A stretch of 64,000 nt of DNA from Paenibacillus glycinis. GTDB lineage: Bacteria; Bacillota; Bacilli; Paenibacillales; Paenibacillaceae. The DNA is taken from the NCBI RefSeq assembly GCF_009909185.1, contig NZ_JAAAMV010000009.1, positions 283,940-347,939 on the forward strand. The letters are read 5' to 3'. Within the stretch, counting starts at the first letter, position 1; each line of letters starts with the position of its first letter. Of this stretch, positions 52,679 to 60,660 are shown in pieces. The notes under the pieces were generated by a model. That model was not told where the DNA came from. It did not search any database and saw only the letters and a program-made list of their open reading frames with translations. A program made the translations under genes and the position numbers.

Positions 52679-54132
52679 GAAGACTCCGCCTCCGGACCGG
52701 ACCTTTTGACAAGCTTGCGCGGCTTCCTCACCAGGATATCCTTAAGCCTGCGGGAAGCGAGCGGCGCCACCGGGCTGAAAAACGGGGTCCCGAAGGAGCT
52801 CAGATGAATCATATGAATCAGGATCGCAATGATCCCGACGGCCATCCCGAACAGGCCGAATAGGCCGGACAAAACGAGCAGCGGAAACCGGAGCATCCGC
52901 AGCGGATAGCCTGCGCGGTAGCGTGGAATAACGAAGGAGGCAATGCCGGCGGCCGCGACGACGATGACGATCGGCGCCGAGATGATGCCGGCGCGGACGG
53001 CCGCTTCGCCGATGACGAGCGCCCCGGCGACGGTGACGAGCGGGCCGATCTGCATCGGCAGGCGGATGCCCGCTTCGCGCAGCCCCTCGAACATGAGCTC
53101 CATCAACAGCACCTCGATGACGGTCGGGAACGGCGATTTCTCCCGCAGCATCGCGATCGTCGTCATCAGCTTGAGCGGCACCATTTCCTGATGATAATTG
53201 GTCAGCGCAATATACAAGGACGGAAAGAGCACCGAGAAGAGAATGAACATGAAGCGGATCCAGCGGCTGAAATCAACGAACAAGAACCGCTCGTAATAAT
53301 CATCGGGCGCCTGCAGACCGCCCCAGAATGTGACCGGGGCGATAAGGACGAACGGAGAGCCGTTGGTGATAATGGCGACTTTACCCTCAAGCAATTCGGC
53401 CGCTACGACGTCGGGACGTTCCGTGTTGCCCATCTGCTGAAAGGGGGTGAAATGAAAGTCCTCAATCGACTCCTCGATGTATCCCGACTCGAGAATGCCC
53501 TCCAACTCGATTTTGCCGATCCGCTCGCGAACAGTCTTCAGAACGTCGGTAGAGACCTTGCCTTCAATATAAGTGATGACGATCTCCGTCTGCGACAGGC
53601 TGCCGATTTTATAAGATTCCATCTTTAGTTTTGGCGTCCCGAGTATGCGGCGAATCATGGTGGTATTCGTTCGAAGATTTTCGGTAAAGCTTTCCTTGGA
53701 GCCGCGGAGAGTGGCTTCTTCGGTCGGTTCCTCGATGCTGCGGGCTTCGAAACGCTGGATATCGGCGAGAAGCGCGTGCGGTTCCCCGTCGATCAGCAGG
53801 GCGAGGTGCCCCTTTAAGATCAACTCGGCAATAGCCGTCGTATCGGACAGCCTCATCGTCTCCAGGACGGGTAAGAGCTCCCGATTGAACATATGGGCAA
53901 TGCTGTCCATCGCCCCCAAGCCTTTCGGCTGCCCATTATAAAGGAGCGGCTTGAGAACGTGCGACAATACGATATCCGTATCGACCATGCCGTCCGTGTA
54001 AATCATGAGCAGCTTGGGTTGGTCGTTAATTGCAATCTCACGAAATTTGACATCCGAACAATTCTGAAAAACATCCTTGAAAGCTTGTTCATTCGCTTTG
54101 AGGTCTGTGCCGATATTCATGATTGTTCTCAT
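52675..54132 (-). CDS. Spore germinant receptor subunit A (GerKA-like)
   Basis: A 485-residue membrane protein: two N-terminal cytoplasmic domains (DVKFREIAINDQ, VEGKVSTDVLKTVRERIGKIE-type region), followed by about five membrane helices in the C-terminal third (ALTNYHQEMVPLKLMTTIAMLREKSPFPTVIEVLLMELMFEGLREAGIRLP in pieces, and VGIIAILIHMIHLSSFG). First gene of the operon on the minus strand. Together A, C and B form a nutrient receptor that triggers germination. Confidence 0.94.
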   Translation of the reverse strand: MRTIMNIGTDLKANEQAFKDVFQNCSDVKFREIAINDQPKLLMIYTDGMVDTDIVLSHVLKPLLYNGQPKGLGAMDSIAHMFNRELLPVLETMRLSDTTAIAELILKGHLALLIDGEPHALLADIQRFEARSIEEPTEEATLRGSKESFTENLRTNTTMIRRILGTPKLKMESYKIGSLSQTEIVITYIEGKVSTDVLKTVRERIGKIELEGILESGYIEESIEDFHFTPFQQMGNTERPDVVAAELLEGKVAIITNGSPFVLIAPVTFWGGLQAPDDYYERFLFVDFSRWIRFMFILFSVLFPSLYIALTNYHQEMVPLKLMTTIAMLREKSPFPTVIEVLLMELMFEGLREAGIRLPMQIGPLVTVAGALVIGEAAVRAGIISAPIVIVVAAAGIASFVIPRYRAGYPLRMLRFPLLVLSGLFGLFGMAVGIIAILIHMIHLSSFGTPFFSPVAPLASRRLKDILVRKPRKLVKRSGPEAESS

Positions 54133-54301
54133 CTTTCATGAAGGGGTGTGTGAATCGAGACGCAAGTTATAGAGTACCTCAATACAGGAATTTTATACTT
54201 TATTTGGTTGCATTTGCGATTAAGCCTCCTTACAGCCCAGCTGCCGATTCCGTTGGGAGCTTCAACCTTTTGCGGAGCTATAAGTTTCAACCGGCGTGCG
54301 C

Positions 54302-54925
54302 GAAAGCGATCAGTCGGAATTGGAAGTTCAGGCGAACATTAACTCAAGCAATATGCACTCAGCGACCGTTTTTGAGAAATATTTACAGTATCTTCATGAC
54401 AATGGTGCAGGCAAGGGACTAAACAACGGAGATGTGGCACCCGATTTCACATTGGAAGACGCAACTTGAAAGTGGATCACGTTATCGGAGGAATTGAAGA
54501 AAGGTCCTATCAATCTCATTTTCTACAGAGGAGAATGGTGTCCATTTTGTAATTTGCAATTAAAAGCCTATGAACGCATCAGGAGCGATATAAAGTCGGC
54601 AGGTGCTCAACTTATAGCTATCAGTCCGCAGACGCCAGATCATTCATTATCGCAATAAGAAAAGCAAGAACTGAGTTTTATGGTGGTAAGTGATCGCCAA
54701 AATAAAGTGGCTGAAAAGTATAACTTGAATTACGCACTTCCCGATTTCATGCATGGCATTTTGAGTCTGTTACTGGAAATAACTGGGTATGATTCGTTTG
54801 AACTGCCTGTCCCTGCAACTTATATCATCAATCAGAACGGCCGAATCATTGCTGGCTTCTCGGATATTAATCACAGAACAAGAATGGAACCGTCAGAAGC
54901 TTTGGAAATTGTCATGTCTCTATAG
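54302..54925 (+). pseudogene. AhpC/TSA peroxiredoxin-like pseudogene
   Basis: One continuous reading frame encodes a Bcp-like protein: LNNGDVAPDFTLEDAT, then a stop (TGA at 54467), KWITLSEELKKGPINLIFYR, GEWCPFCNLQLKAYERIR with the peroxidatic cysteine, AQLIAISPQTPDHSLSQ, a stop (TAA at 54656), and the rest through VPATYIINQNGRIIAGFSD to a normal end. Two single-base nonsense changes in an otherwise intact frame suggest recent inactivation. The N-terminal 40 residues (SDQSELEVQANINSSNMHSA) lack an obvious start. It lies just after the ger operon, in opposite orientation. Confidence 0.85.
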
Positions 54926-55045
54926 TTGAGAAGCACTAGCATCGTTTGCGATATTTTTGCTCATGATAAAGATACTTGTCCAAGCGAATGGTAAATCCAT
55001 CCATAAAATAGAATAGCAATTTATTTAGGATGGAGTGAAATGTGA

Positions 55046-55450
55046 ATGCCTATTTATAATCCGAACAATATGCAAGGTGCTCATCGCACAGATGTCATCA
55101 TCTTATCAGAAGGAGATGCGCCAGCCGTATTAATGGAGTGGGGACATTATTTTGATACAGTGCCTAGTTTACTTTCAATTCAGGGCGGAGCGATAGTCAA
55201 CAATATTTCCGAACATACCATTTCTGTTGCACTGCGGATTATGTTTAATAATATCGTTCTGGATTCTTATGTTGTTCGATTAACATCTGCAACTTATACC
55301 AGCGCGTTTTTTGGAACTTCATTGTTCAATGTTATCGAAGGGCATCATGTTTTTCGTATCCTTGCACAAATCACTGAGGGCGTCACAGGAGATACCGCTA
55401 CCATTACAAATAGACAAGTAATATCGATCTCTGGCGTGGGAACCCTTTAG
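55046..55450 (+). CDS. Small beta-rich protein of unknown function
   Basis: A 134-residue protein without signal peptide: MPIYNPNNMQGAHRTDVIIL, with alternating hydrophobic residues and a final GHHVFRILAQITEGVTGDTATITNRQV. It resembles the jelly-roll type heads of spore surface proteins in general composition but I cannot name the family. GGATGGAGTG precedes the ATG. A hairpin follows. Confidence 0.65.
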   Translation: MPIYNPNNMQGAHRTDVIILSEGDAPAVLMEWGHYFDTVPSLLSIQGGAIVNNISEHTISVALRIMFNNIVLDSYVVRLTSATYTSAFFGTSLFNVIEGHHVFRILAQITEGVTGDTATITNRQVISISGVGTL

Positions 55451-55502
55451 ATACTGTTGAAAATAATCCTGCGTTGACTACACGATAGCTCAATCATGAT
55501 AC

Positions 55503-55533
55503 GACGGCAGCAGGTAGTTGAACGGCTGCCGTC
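55503..55533 (+). terminator. Hairpin terminator-like structure
   Basis: GACGGCAGC and GCTGCCGTC, a 9-bp perfect stem with a 13-base loop, no T-run. The remaining 180 bases to the LysR gene hold no other feature. Confidence 0.5.
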
Positions 55534-55710
55534 ATTGCGTTAACGGACTCAGTCCCAATTTCGTGATTGACCGAAAAATTCGGATTGAATAGCCTGAATA
55601 TTCAGGGGAAACCTAAAGATCGTATATCTTAGGTTGACGATTCTAAATCACTTCTGCAGCTGAGCGCTCTGTGTAAATGGATATCATTGATAATTATGAG
55701 GGAGATGGAT

Positions 55711-56580
55711 ATGCGGATAGAATGGTTAGAATCCTTTCAAATCGTAGCAGACTCAAAGAGCTTAACGAAAGCCAGCGAGTCCTTACATATCAGTCAGCCT
55801 GCATTAAGCAAACAAATTCGGAGTTTGGAGGATGAATTAGGGGCGAAATTATTGATGCGTTCATCCAGTGGAGTGACGCTGACTCCATCTGGTCAGATTG
55901 TACTCGAAAGAAGCAGAAGAATAATTAGGGATATTAATCGGATCAGAAGGGAAGTTACGCTCAGTCAAGACGGAGGAAAGTTATGTTTAATTCTTGGTTC
56001 TTGGCCGAGCCTCGCGGCGTTATACTTTCCAAAATTAATAGCAAGTAAACAGTCGAATATGAAGTTAGAAATAAAAGTTAGAACCTTCTATTATTTTAAC
56101 GACATCATGACAAATTTGGAAAACGGCACTCTAGATGGTGCCCTTTTTGATGATTGCGGCATGAAACATCCGTACTACAGCACGCCCGCTTTTACGGAGG
56201 AGTTCTTTTTGTTTACGAGTACTCAACATCCGTTGTATGGAAATAAAAAGGAAGTATTCTTTGAGGAGATCAAGAATGAAACCTTTGTGATGGTACCTGA
56301 AGGATACGATATCCGGATGTTGGTTGAAAAAGAATTCGCTATTAGAGGGGTAAAGCTGAATATTGCGTTGGAAATTGAGTTGGGACAAGGAATTCTTGGT
56401 TTTATCGAAGCCAGCTTGGGGATCGCCATCCTGCCAGCAATCTTCCTCAACCACATCAATGAAACGATTAACGCGATTCGCATTCCCGACTTTATCGTGA
56501 AACGTCGGATCGCCATCATTACGCGAGAAAAAGCCATGGGCACGCTGTTAGGTGACTTCATAAGCCCCTCGAATACATAA
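55711..56580 (+). CDS. LysR-family transcriptional regulator
   Basis: A 289-residue regulator: N-terminal helix-turn-helix RIEWLESFQIVADSKSLTKA, SESLHISQPALSKQIRSLED, then LMRSSSGVTLTPSGQIVLER; C-terminal periplasmic-binding-like effector domain. The ATG has AGGGAG seven bases upstream. The target is not evident: the upstream neighbour is a hypothetical gene and downstream lies decayed DNA. Confidence 0.92.
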   Translation: MRIEWLESFQIVADSKSLTKASESLHISQPALSKQIRSLEDELGAKLLMRSSSGVTLTPSGQIVLERSRRIIRDINRIRREVTLSQDGGKLCLILGSWPSLAALYFPKLIASKQSNMKLEIKVRTFYYFNDIMTNLENGTLDGALFDDCGMKHPYYSTPAFTEEFFLFTSTQHPLYGNKKEVFFEEIKNETFVMVPEGYDIRMLVEKEFAIRGVKLNIALEIELGQGILGFIEASLGIAILPAIFLNHINETINAIRIPDFIVKRRIAIITREKAMGTLLGDFISPSNT

Positions 56581-56599
56581 ACTTGTGAGATGTCAGATG

Positions 56600-56656
56600 T
56601 TGCTTGAAGGGCTTGGATCAGGATGGACATTCCAAGCTGCTTAGCGATTTTCTGGT
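56600..56656 (+). repeat. Displaced 57-bp copy of an MFS gene segment
   Basis: TTGCTTGAAGGGCTTGGATC and the bases that follow match 55 of 57 bases of 49302-49358 in the MFS transporter gene. The two changes turn the copy into a stop (CTTTGCG to CTTAGCG). It sits in a decayed 440-base gap and looks like the last trace of a second transporter copy. Confidence 0.9.
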
Positions 56657-56662
56657 ATAAAC

Positions 56663-56911
56663 TTGACAGGTGAAACCATCATTCCTTCCTCCATGTTAGC
56701 ATCGTTCTACCGGCATATTGGAAACTTCCTGCCTTCGGGAATCCCTGGTTTTATGCAACTCCTATACATTGGACATGGGATATGGAACTTCGTACTGAAT
56801 TTGCTGCTAATTTCGCTTGTCAGTCGGGGAAATACAGTATTCAGGATATATATCGAGAAGAATGCATCTTCTCCAGCGACTATTGAAGTCAGGCCGGCTA
56901 CTGAACATTAG
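56663..56911 (+). pseudogene. Hydrophobic reading frame of uncertain status
   Basis: An 82-residue frame with one membrane segment (GIWNFVLNLLLISLVSRG) and SSMLASFYRHIGNFLPSGIP upstream of it. It has no ribosome site, begins right after the displaced MFS fragment and resembles the C-terminal part of a membrane protein. Probably a fragment rather than a gene. Confidence 0.3.
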
Positions 56912-57022
56912 CTTAATACGTTGTATCAATTGTTCAACTAATTTATCGCGGCATGAGGATTATCAATAACCGATTTCGGAATTTAATACCATGTAAGGCG
57001 AAAGCCGAGAGGAGTGTTCATA

Positions 57023-57865
57023 ATGGATTTCCCAGCTCAGCAACAAAGTAAACCTGGCATTGAATCATTCATGACGCCAAGACCTGTATTTGATAACCCT
57101 AAATACAAAGCATCCGGTAAACTGATGAATAAGGTGGCGCTTATTACTGGTGGGGATAGCGGAATCGGGAGAGCAATCGCTGTTGCGTTCGCGAAAGAGG
57201 GAGCAGACATTGCAATCTCATACCTGGATGAACATAGCGATGCTGAAGAGACAAAGGAATACGTCAATAAGCACGGTCGTCGTTGCATTCTGATTCCAGG
57301 CGATATTGGATATGCGCAGCCCCGACAAGAAGCTGTCATGCAAACGGTTGAGGAATTCGGTCGAATAGACATTCTCGTGAATAATGCCGGCGTCATGCAC
57401 GTGAAGGACGATATTCTAGACGTGGATTCGAAGCAGAGAGCAGATACGTTCCACACCAATAGTTTTTCGCAGTTTATTCTGACGAGTGCTGCCCTGCCAT
57501 ACATGAAATCAGGAAGCTGCATCATAAATACAACCTCCATCGATGCCTATCAAGGAGCGAAAGATTCAGTTGACGTCGCGGCAGCTAATGGCGCCATTGT
57601 TTCGTTTACACGTTCACTGTCGCTACATCTCGCAGAGAAGGGAATTCGAGTGAATGGTGTAGCCCCAGGAACAATTTGGACGCCATTGATTCCATCTTAC
57701 TTACCTGCTGAACAGATTCCCGCATTTGGAAACAATGTTCCTATGAAGCGAGCCGGTCAACCGTTTGAGGTGGCACCTGCTTACGTATTCTTGGCATCCG
57801 ATGATGCATCTTACATGTCAGGGCAAATTCTGCACGTAAATGGCGGGGTAATTGTAAACAGTTAA
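57023..57865 (+). CDS. SDR-family oxidoreductase (YhdF/Gsp39-like)
   Basis: A 280-residue short-chain dehydrogenase with an N-terminal extension of about 35 residues typical of the general-stress YhdF group. TGGDSGIGRAIAVAFAKEGAD (in parts) is the nucleotide loop at about 42-60, VNNAGVMH follows, the catalytic Ser is in NTTSIDAYQGA, and Tyr in DAYQGAKDSV (YxxxK). GSG-type C-terminus SGQILHVNGG. ATG chosen for AGAGGAGTG upstream; an in-frame GTG nine bases earlier is less likely. Confidence 0.92.
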   Translation: MDFPAQQQSKPGIESFMTPRPVFDNPKYKASGKLMNKVALITGGDSGIGRAIAVAFAKEGADIAISYLDEHSDAEETKEYVNKHGRRCILIPGDIGYAQPRQEAVMQTVEEFGRIDILVNNAGVMHVKDDILDVDSKQRADTFHTNSFSQFILTSAALPYMKSGSCIINTTSIDAYQGAKDSVDVAAANGAIVSFTRSLSLHLAEKGIRVNGVAPGTIWTPLIPSYLPAEQIPAFGNNVPMKRAGQPFEVAPAYVFLASDDASYMSGQILHVNGGVIVNS

Positions 57866-57899
57866 AAATGCGCAAGTTGCTCAGAAGGAGAGCTATTCT

Positions 57900-58354
57900 A
57901 TGAAGGTGGACATCATCAGTGATATCGCATGCCCGTGGTGCTACGTGGCGAAAACACGTTTTTGGCGGGCGTTGCGCGAGTTTCCCGGTGCGGAGCGGGT
58001 TGAGGTTGACTACGTTCCTTTTCAGCTCAATCCGATGATGCCGATGGCGGCAATGTGGCAGATCTGGAAACGCTGGTCGGATTAGCGGCCGCGGCCGGGA
58101 TGGACACCCGTCGGGTGCGTACGGCACTCTCCGGGGACATCGGTACAGAGCAAGTGCAGGCCGCAATCAAGCAAGCTCAGGAACGCGGTATCTCCGCAAT
58201 GCCAACCATGATGTTCAATGAACGATATGCAGTTCAAGGCGCACAGGAGGTTGGCACCTACCGAAAGATTCTCGAAAAAGCAGCCGCCGAAGACGCGCTG
58301 ACGCTAATGATCGATCGCGCCCCCAACTGCAACGACGATAGCTGTAAACGATGA
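57900..58354 (+). pseudogene. DsbA/FrnE-like pseudogene with internal deletion
   Basis: A good ribosome site (GAAGGAG) precedes MKVDIISDIACPWCYVAKTR with an intact CPWC. After YVPFQLNPMMP the frame jumps: DGGNVADLETLVGLAAAAGM continues in another frame to the normal C-terminus (MPTMMFNERYAVQGAQ). About 80-90 residues of the middle domain are missing and a frameshift results, so no active product is expected. The junction near 58037 lies within short GATG repeats, which may have mediated the deletion. Confidence 0.85.
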
Positions 58355-58446
58355 CATTCGGCATGAACTCGCATAGTCGGGTTAAACCGCGGAACTAGAC
58401 CGCAAAGGCATGCTGCGGTTGCCGGTGTTTGAAGATGCTGCTCCTG

Positions 58447-58475
58447 AAAGTGCCAATTCAAGGCACTTTTTTTAC
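58447..58475 (+). terminator. Intrinsic terminator
   Basis: AAAGTGCC-aattcaa-GGCACTTT followed by TTTTA; after the DsbA-like pseudogene. Confidence 0.85.
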
Positions 58476-58539
58476 ATACACAGAAACCTAATTGGAGCAT
58501 AGTTTATTTTAGTCGGAAAACAAAAGGGAGGCTTATTTA

Positions 58540-58809
58540 TTGAAAAAAAATGGTCAAAGTCCGAGTAATGAACCTACTATTAAGCCTGAATACGTCACTG
58601 AAAAACTTGACATTCTGGGCGGGGCGTTCTCCACTATTGGAGATTTCTTATCTACAATTGCAACCATACTCGCCTTGGATGAACTCATTATCGCTGATAA
58701 AGAAGCTCAACAAAATAGTGCGAACCAAGAAGAACGATTGATGAATATGCAAAAAGAAATCGATGATTTAAAACAAGAATTACGGAATCTCAAGAATGCA
58801 AGGCTTTAA
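58540..58809 (+). CDS. Small hypothetical coiled-coil protein
   Basis: An 89-residue protein: TTG start with AGGGAGG eight bases upstream. A hydrophobic middle (LGGAFSTIGDFLSTIATILAL) and a C-terminal heptad stretch (EERLMNMQKEIDDLKQELRN) suggest a membrane-associated coiled coil, of the type seen in small translocase or holin-like proteins. Not recognised. Followed by its own terminator. Confidence 0.7.
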   Translation: MKKNGQSPSNEPTIKPEYVTEKLDILGGAFSTIGDFLSTIATILALDELIIADKEAQQNSANQEERLMNMQKEIDDLKQELRNLKNARL

Positions 58810-58812
58810 CGG

Positions 58813-58840
58813 GGAGCGTCCACTGCGGGCGCTCTTTTCG
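58813..58840 (+). terminator. Intrinsic terminator
   Basis: GAGCGTCC-actgc-GGGCGCTC then TTTTCG; ends the coiled-coil protein gene. Confidence 0.75.
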
Positions 58841-59029
58841 TATACATCAGCATCTGTGTTATTGATGAAACTCAAACCAGAAACCAATCGGATGAATAGA
58901 CTGTTCTAACCATTCCGGAAGGTAACGCATATGGAGGCCTCTCGGCAGCGTCGATTAGTGCCCAGTCCGCCACCTGTAGAGTTGCATAAATTATTCCTGA
59001 TGCATTTATACGGGAAAGGGCGAAGTGAT

Positions 59030-59191
59030 ATGAAACAGAACCGCAAACGGAGAGTTATGCCGCCTGTGAAGAAACGAACGACGGTCGACAATGACCGAGC
59101 TCGGCAACGGATCGATTCGAACTTCAATGAGCTCGAATGGCTGGACGAAAAGAGCCCCATGAATCAAAAGAGGCGCAAGCCCAAGCATTAA
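59030..59191 (+). CDS. Small basic hypothetical protein
   Basis: A 53-residue, strongly basic protein (MKQNRKRRVMPPVKKRTTVD) ending KSPMNQKRRKPKH. A longer frame upstream exists but the ATG used has a GGGAAAGGG region before it. No domain recognised. It precedes the SOS-like promoter and may be an independent or passenger gene. Confidence 0.4.
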   Translation: MKQNRKRRVMPPVKKRTTVDNDRARQRIDSNFNELEWLDEKSPMNQKRRKPKH

Positions 59192-59199
59192 TTTACCTC

Positions 59200-59230
59200 T
59201 TGCATGACGAACGTACATTCGGATTATAAT
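59200..59230 (+). promoter_or_regulatory. Promoter with a LexA-like box
   Basis: TTGCAT and TATAAT lie 19 bases apart, and CGAACGTACATTCG (59208-59221) sits between them. The Bacilli LexA (DinR) box is CGAACN4GTTCG; this matches 9 of the 10 fixed bases. It could put the next gene under DNA-damage control. Confidence 0.45.
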
Positions 59231-59262
59231 AAGATCATACGTTCGCATTGGAGGGATTGCAC

Positions 59263-59466
59263 ATGACAATCGATCGGTATATCGGCCGCGTCGTGAACAT
59301 CGTCTACATTGACAAAAAAGGCCGGATCACCCAGCGAAGAATTGAGATTAAGGCGGTGGTCGACGGGCATATCCGGGCGCACTGCTTCAAATCGAAAGGG
59401 CCAAGGGTGTTCGCCGTCGAGAATGTCCTGGCGTTTGAGTTGGTGAATCGACATGCAGGCGGATAG
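59263..59466 (+). CDS. Small WYL-like or hypothetical protein
   Basis: A 67-residue protein: MTIDRYIGRVVNIVYIDKKG, RITQRRIEIKAVVDGHIRAH, CFKSKGPRVFAVENVLAFEL. The beta-rich pattern resembles the small barrel of WYL-type domains that bind ligands or single-stranded DNA ends, but I cannot be certain. GGAGGG lies well before the ATG. Its promoter carries a LexA-like box. Followed directly by dispersed repeat copy 1. Confidence 0.6.
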   Translation: MTIDRYIGRVVNIVYIDKKGRITQRRIEIKAVVDGHIRAHCFKSKGPRVFAVENVLAFELVNRHAGG

Positions 59467-59474
59467 AGCGTGGC

Positions 59475-59528
59475 GATGCCGGGTGACAAAAACATTATTT
59501 CATTAAAGGCCGCAAAAACGCGGTCTTT
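59475..59528 (+). repeat. Dispersed terminator-like repeat, copy 1
   Basis: GATGCCGGGTGACAAAAACA followed by AAAGGCCGC-aaaaa-CGCGGTCTTTT. The first part matches the other two copies; the second forms a hairpin with T-run. It stands directly after the small LexA-linked gene. Confidence 0.7.
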
Positions 59529-59667
59529 TGCATTTATGGGATAAAGTTCATGTCAAAACCTCTTTAATTGAAGGATGCGTTGTTCAGTGGCGACGAGCTG
59601 TAGCGGTTATGTTAAGCAGGCGGACGTCGGCGAATCGAAAGCTTTATGCGCCCTCCAGATAATGTGT

Positions 59668-59958
59668 CTAGTAGCCCTTAAAGTGCAATGAACTGACGCC
59701 CCGAACTAAATGAGCATACATCCATAACACATCATTGAAGGGATCAAGTTTTGGATTTTGTATAATTTTCGGATCATATACATACGCATTCAAAAAAATC
59801 AGGATAAATGTTTCAAAATATAGCGGAAGCCCTACAAGTGATAAATAGAAAGCAAATGTATGGAAGCGATTCTCCGCATGATACAGCGAATATAGGACTT
59901 GAATGATGGTTGCCACGCCTAATAATAGATACCAGACGGTCGGATGACGACTAGAATT
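59668..59958 (-). pseudogene. 5'-truncated CBO0543-like membrane protein fragment
   Basis: The minus-strand frame reads NSSRHPTVWYLLLGVATIIQ and ends NAYVYDPKIIQNPKLDPFND plus a short tail. The NAYxYxPKI pattern and membrane segments match CBO0543-family proteins. Upstream of NSSRHP there are stop codons in frame, so the N-terminal membrane helices are missing. A normal protein would be about 150-170 residues. About 200 bases before it show only an unclear remnant. Confidence 0.55.
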
Positions 59959-59982
59959 CTAAATGTACTATAAACTTAGTTT

Positions 59983-60313
59983 GTCATTGCTTATCTACCG
60001 AGCGAATCGAGTGAAGAGGCAACGAAGCTTGACAAAGATTTTGAAGACAAACTGTCCAAATCGCTCGGATTGCCTGATGAATCGTATAAAGCGACCAGCT
60101 ATAACGCTGCGATCGAAGCAACGAAGAACGGCAAAAGCCGATATGGCAACGTTCGGACCCTTCTCTTATATTGTCGCGGTGGACCGTGCCAAGGCTCGAT
60201 CCGAAGGAACTGGAGACTAATTTCTTCAAAGATATTCAATTTGCGGGCAAACATGATATTGCCGTGCTGGGGGTAGTGAAGGGCCAATACGATGCTGCGG
60301 GCCAACTGCGAAC
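59983..60313 (+). pseudogene. Phosphonate/phosphite-binding protein (PhnD-like) pseudogene
   Basis: Three frames carry parts of one PhnD-like protein: VIAYLPSESSEEATKLDKDF and LSKSLGLPDESYKATSYNAA, then after a one-base insertion near 60133 ADMATFGPFSYIVAVDRAKA, then after loss of about 60 residues LDPKELETNFFKDIQFAGKH and DIAVLGVVKGQYDAAGQLR. This is the binding-protein fold of phosphonate importers. The gene runs straight into dispersed repeat copy 2. No permease or ATPase genes remain here. Confidence 0.75.
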
Positions 60314-60371
60314 GATGTCGGGTGACAGAACATAGTAACTTTGTAAGCCGCATAAATTGGGCTTTTTTATT
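60314..60371 (+). repeat. Dispersed terminator-like repeat, copy 2
   Basis: GATGTCGGGTGACAGAACAT with AAGCCGCATAAATTGGGCTT followed by TTTT. It starts within the broken phosphonate-binding gene. Confidence 0.75.
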
Positions 60372-60394
60372 TTCACCTGTGAGTTAGTCAGATT

Positions 60395-60660
60395 GAAGAG
60401 AAACCCATGTCTTTTAACGAAGACATGGGTTTCTCTTCTGTTTCTACCCGCATTTCTTGTGAGGTCGAAGGAGGCTTAGACCTCCTTCGACCTCCGTTCT
60501 AAGTGGAGGGCAATGTTCTTCATGTTTTGTACAGCTGCTGACGTTAAGGATTTTTGCTAATGATTTTGCTACCTGCGCGTGGCTGCTGGGTCTGACCACT
60601 CCGTGAAAACACCACGCCCCACCCGGAAAGGGCGAGACGAGGTGTTGGAATTTCGGATTG
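60395..60660 (-). mobile_element. Probable right-end remnant of an IS200/IS605-type element
   Basis: Two adjacent perfect hairpins: GAAGAGAAACCCATGTCTT pairing with its complement at 60420-60438 (19-bp arms, 6-base loop), and GAGGTCGAAGGAGG/CCTCCTTCGACCTC (14-bp arms) at 60461-60494. The AAACCCATGTCTT..AAGACATGGGTTT form is the kind of subterminal hairpin seen in IS605-type right ends. The neighbouring minus-strand frame (about 60495-60660) has no recognisable transposase or TnpB motif. A terminator-like palindrome of the neighbouring phosphoesterase (60603-60650) is included. Confidence 0.4.
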
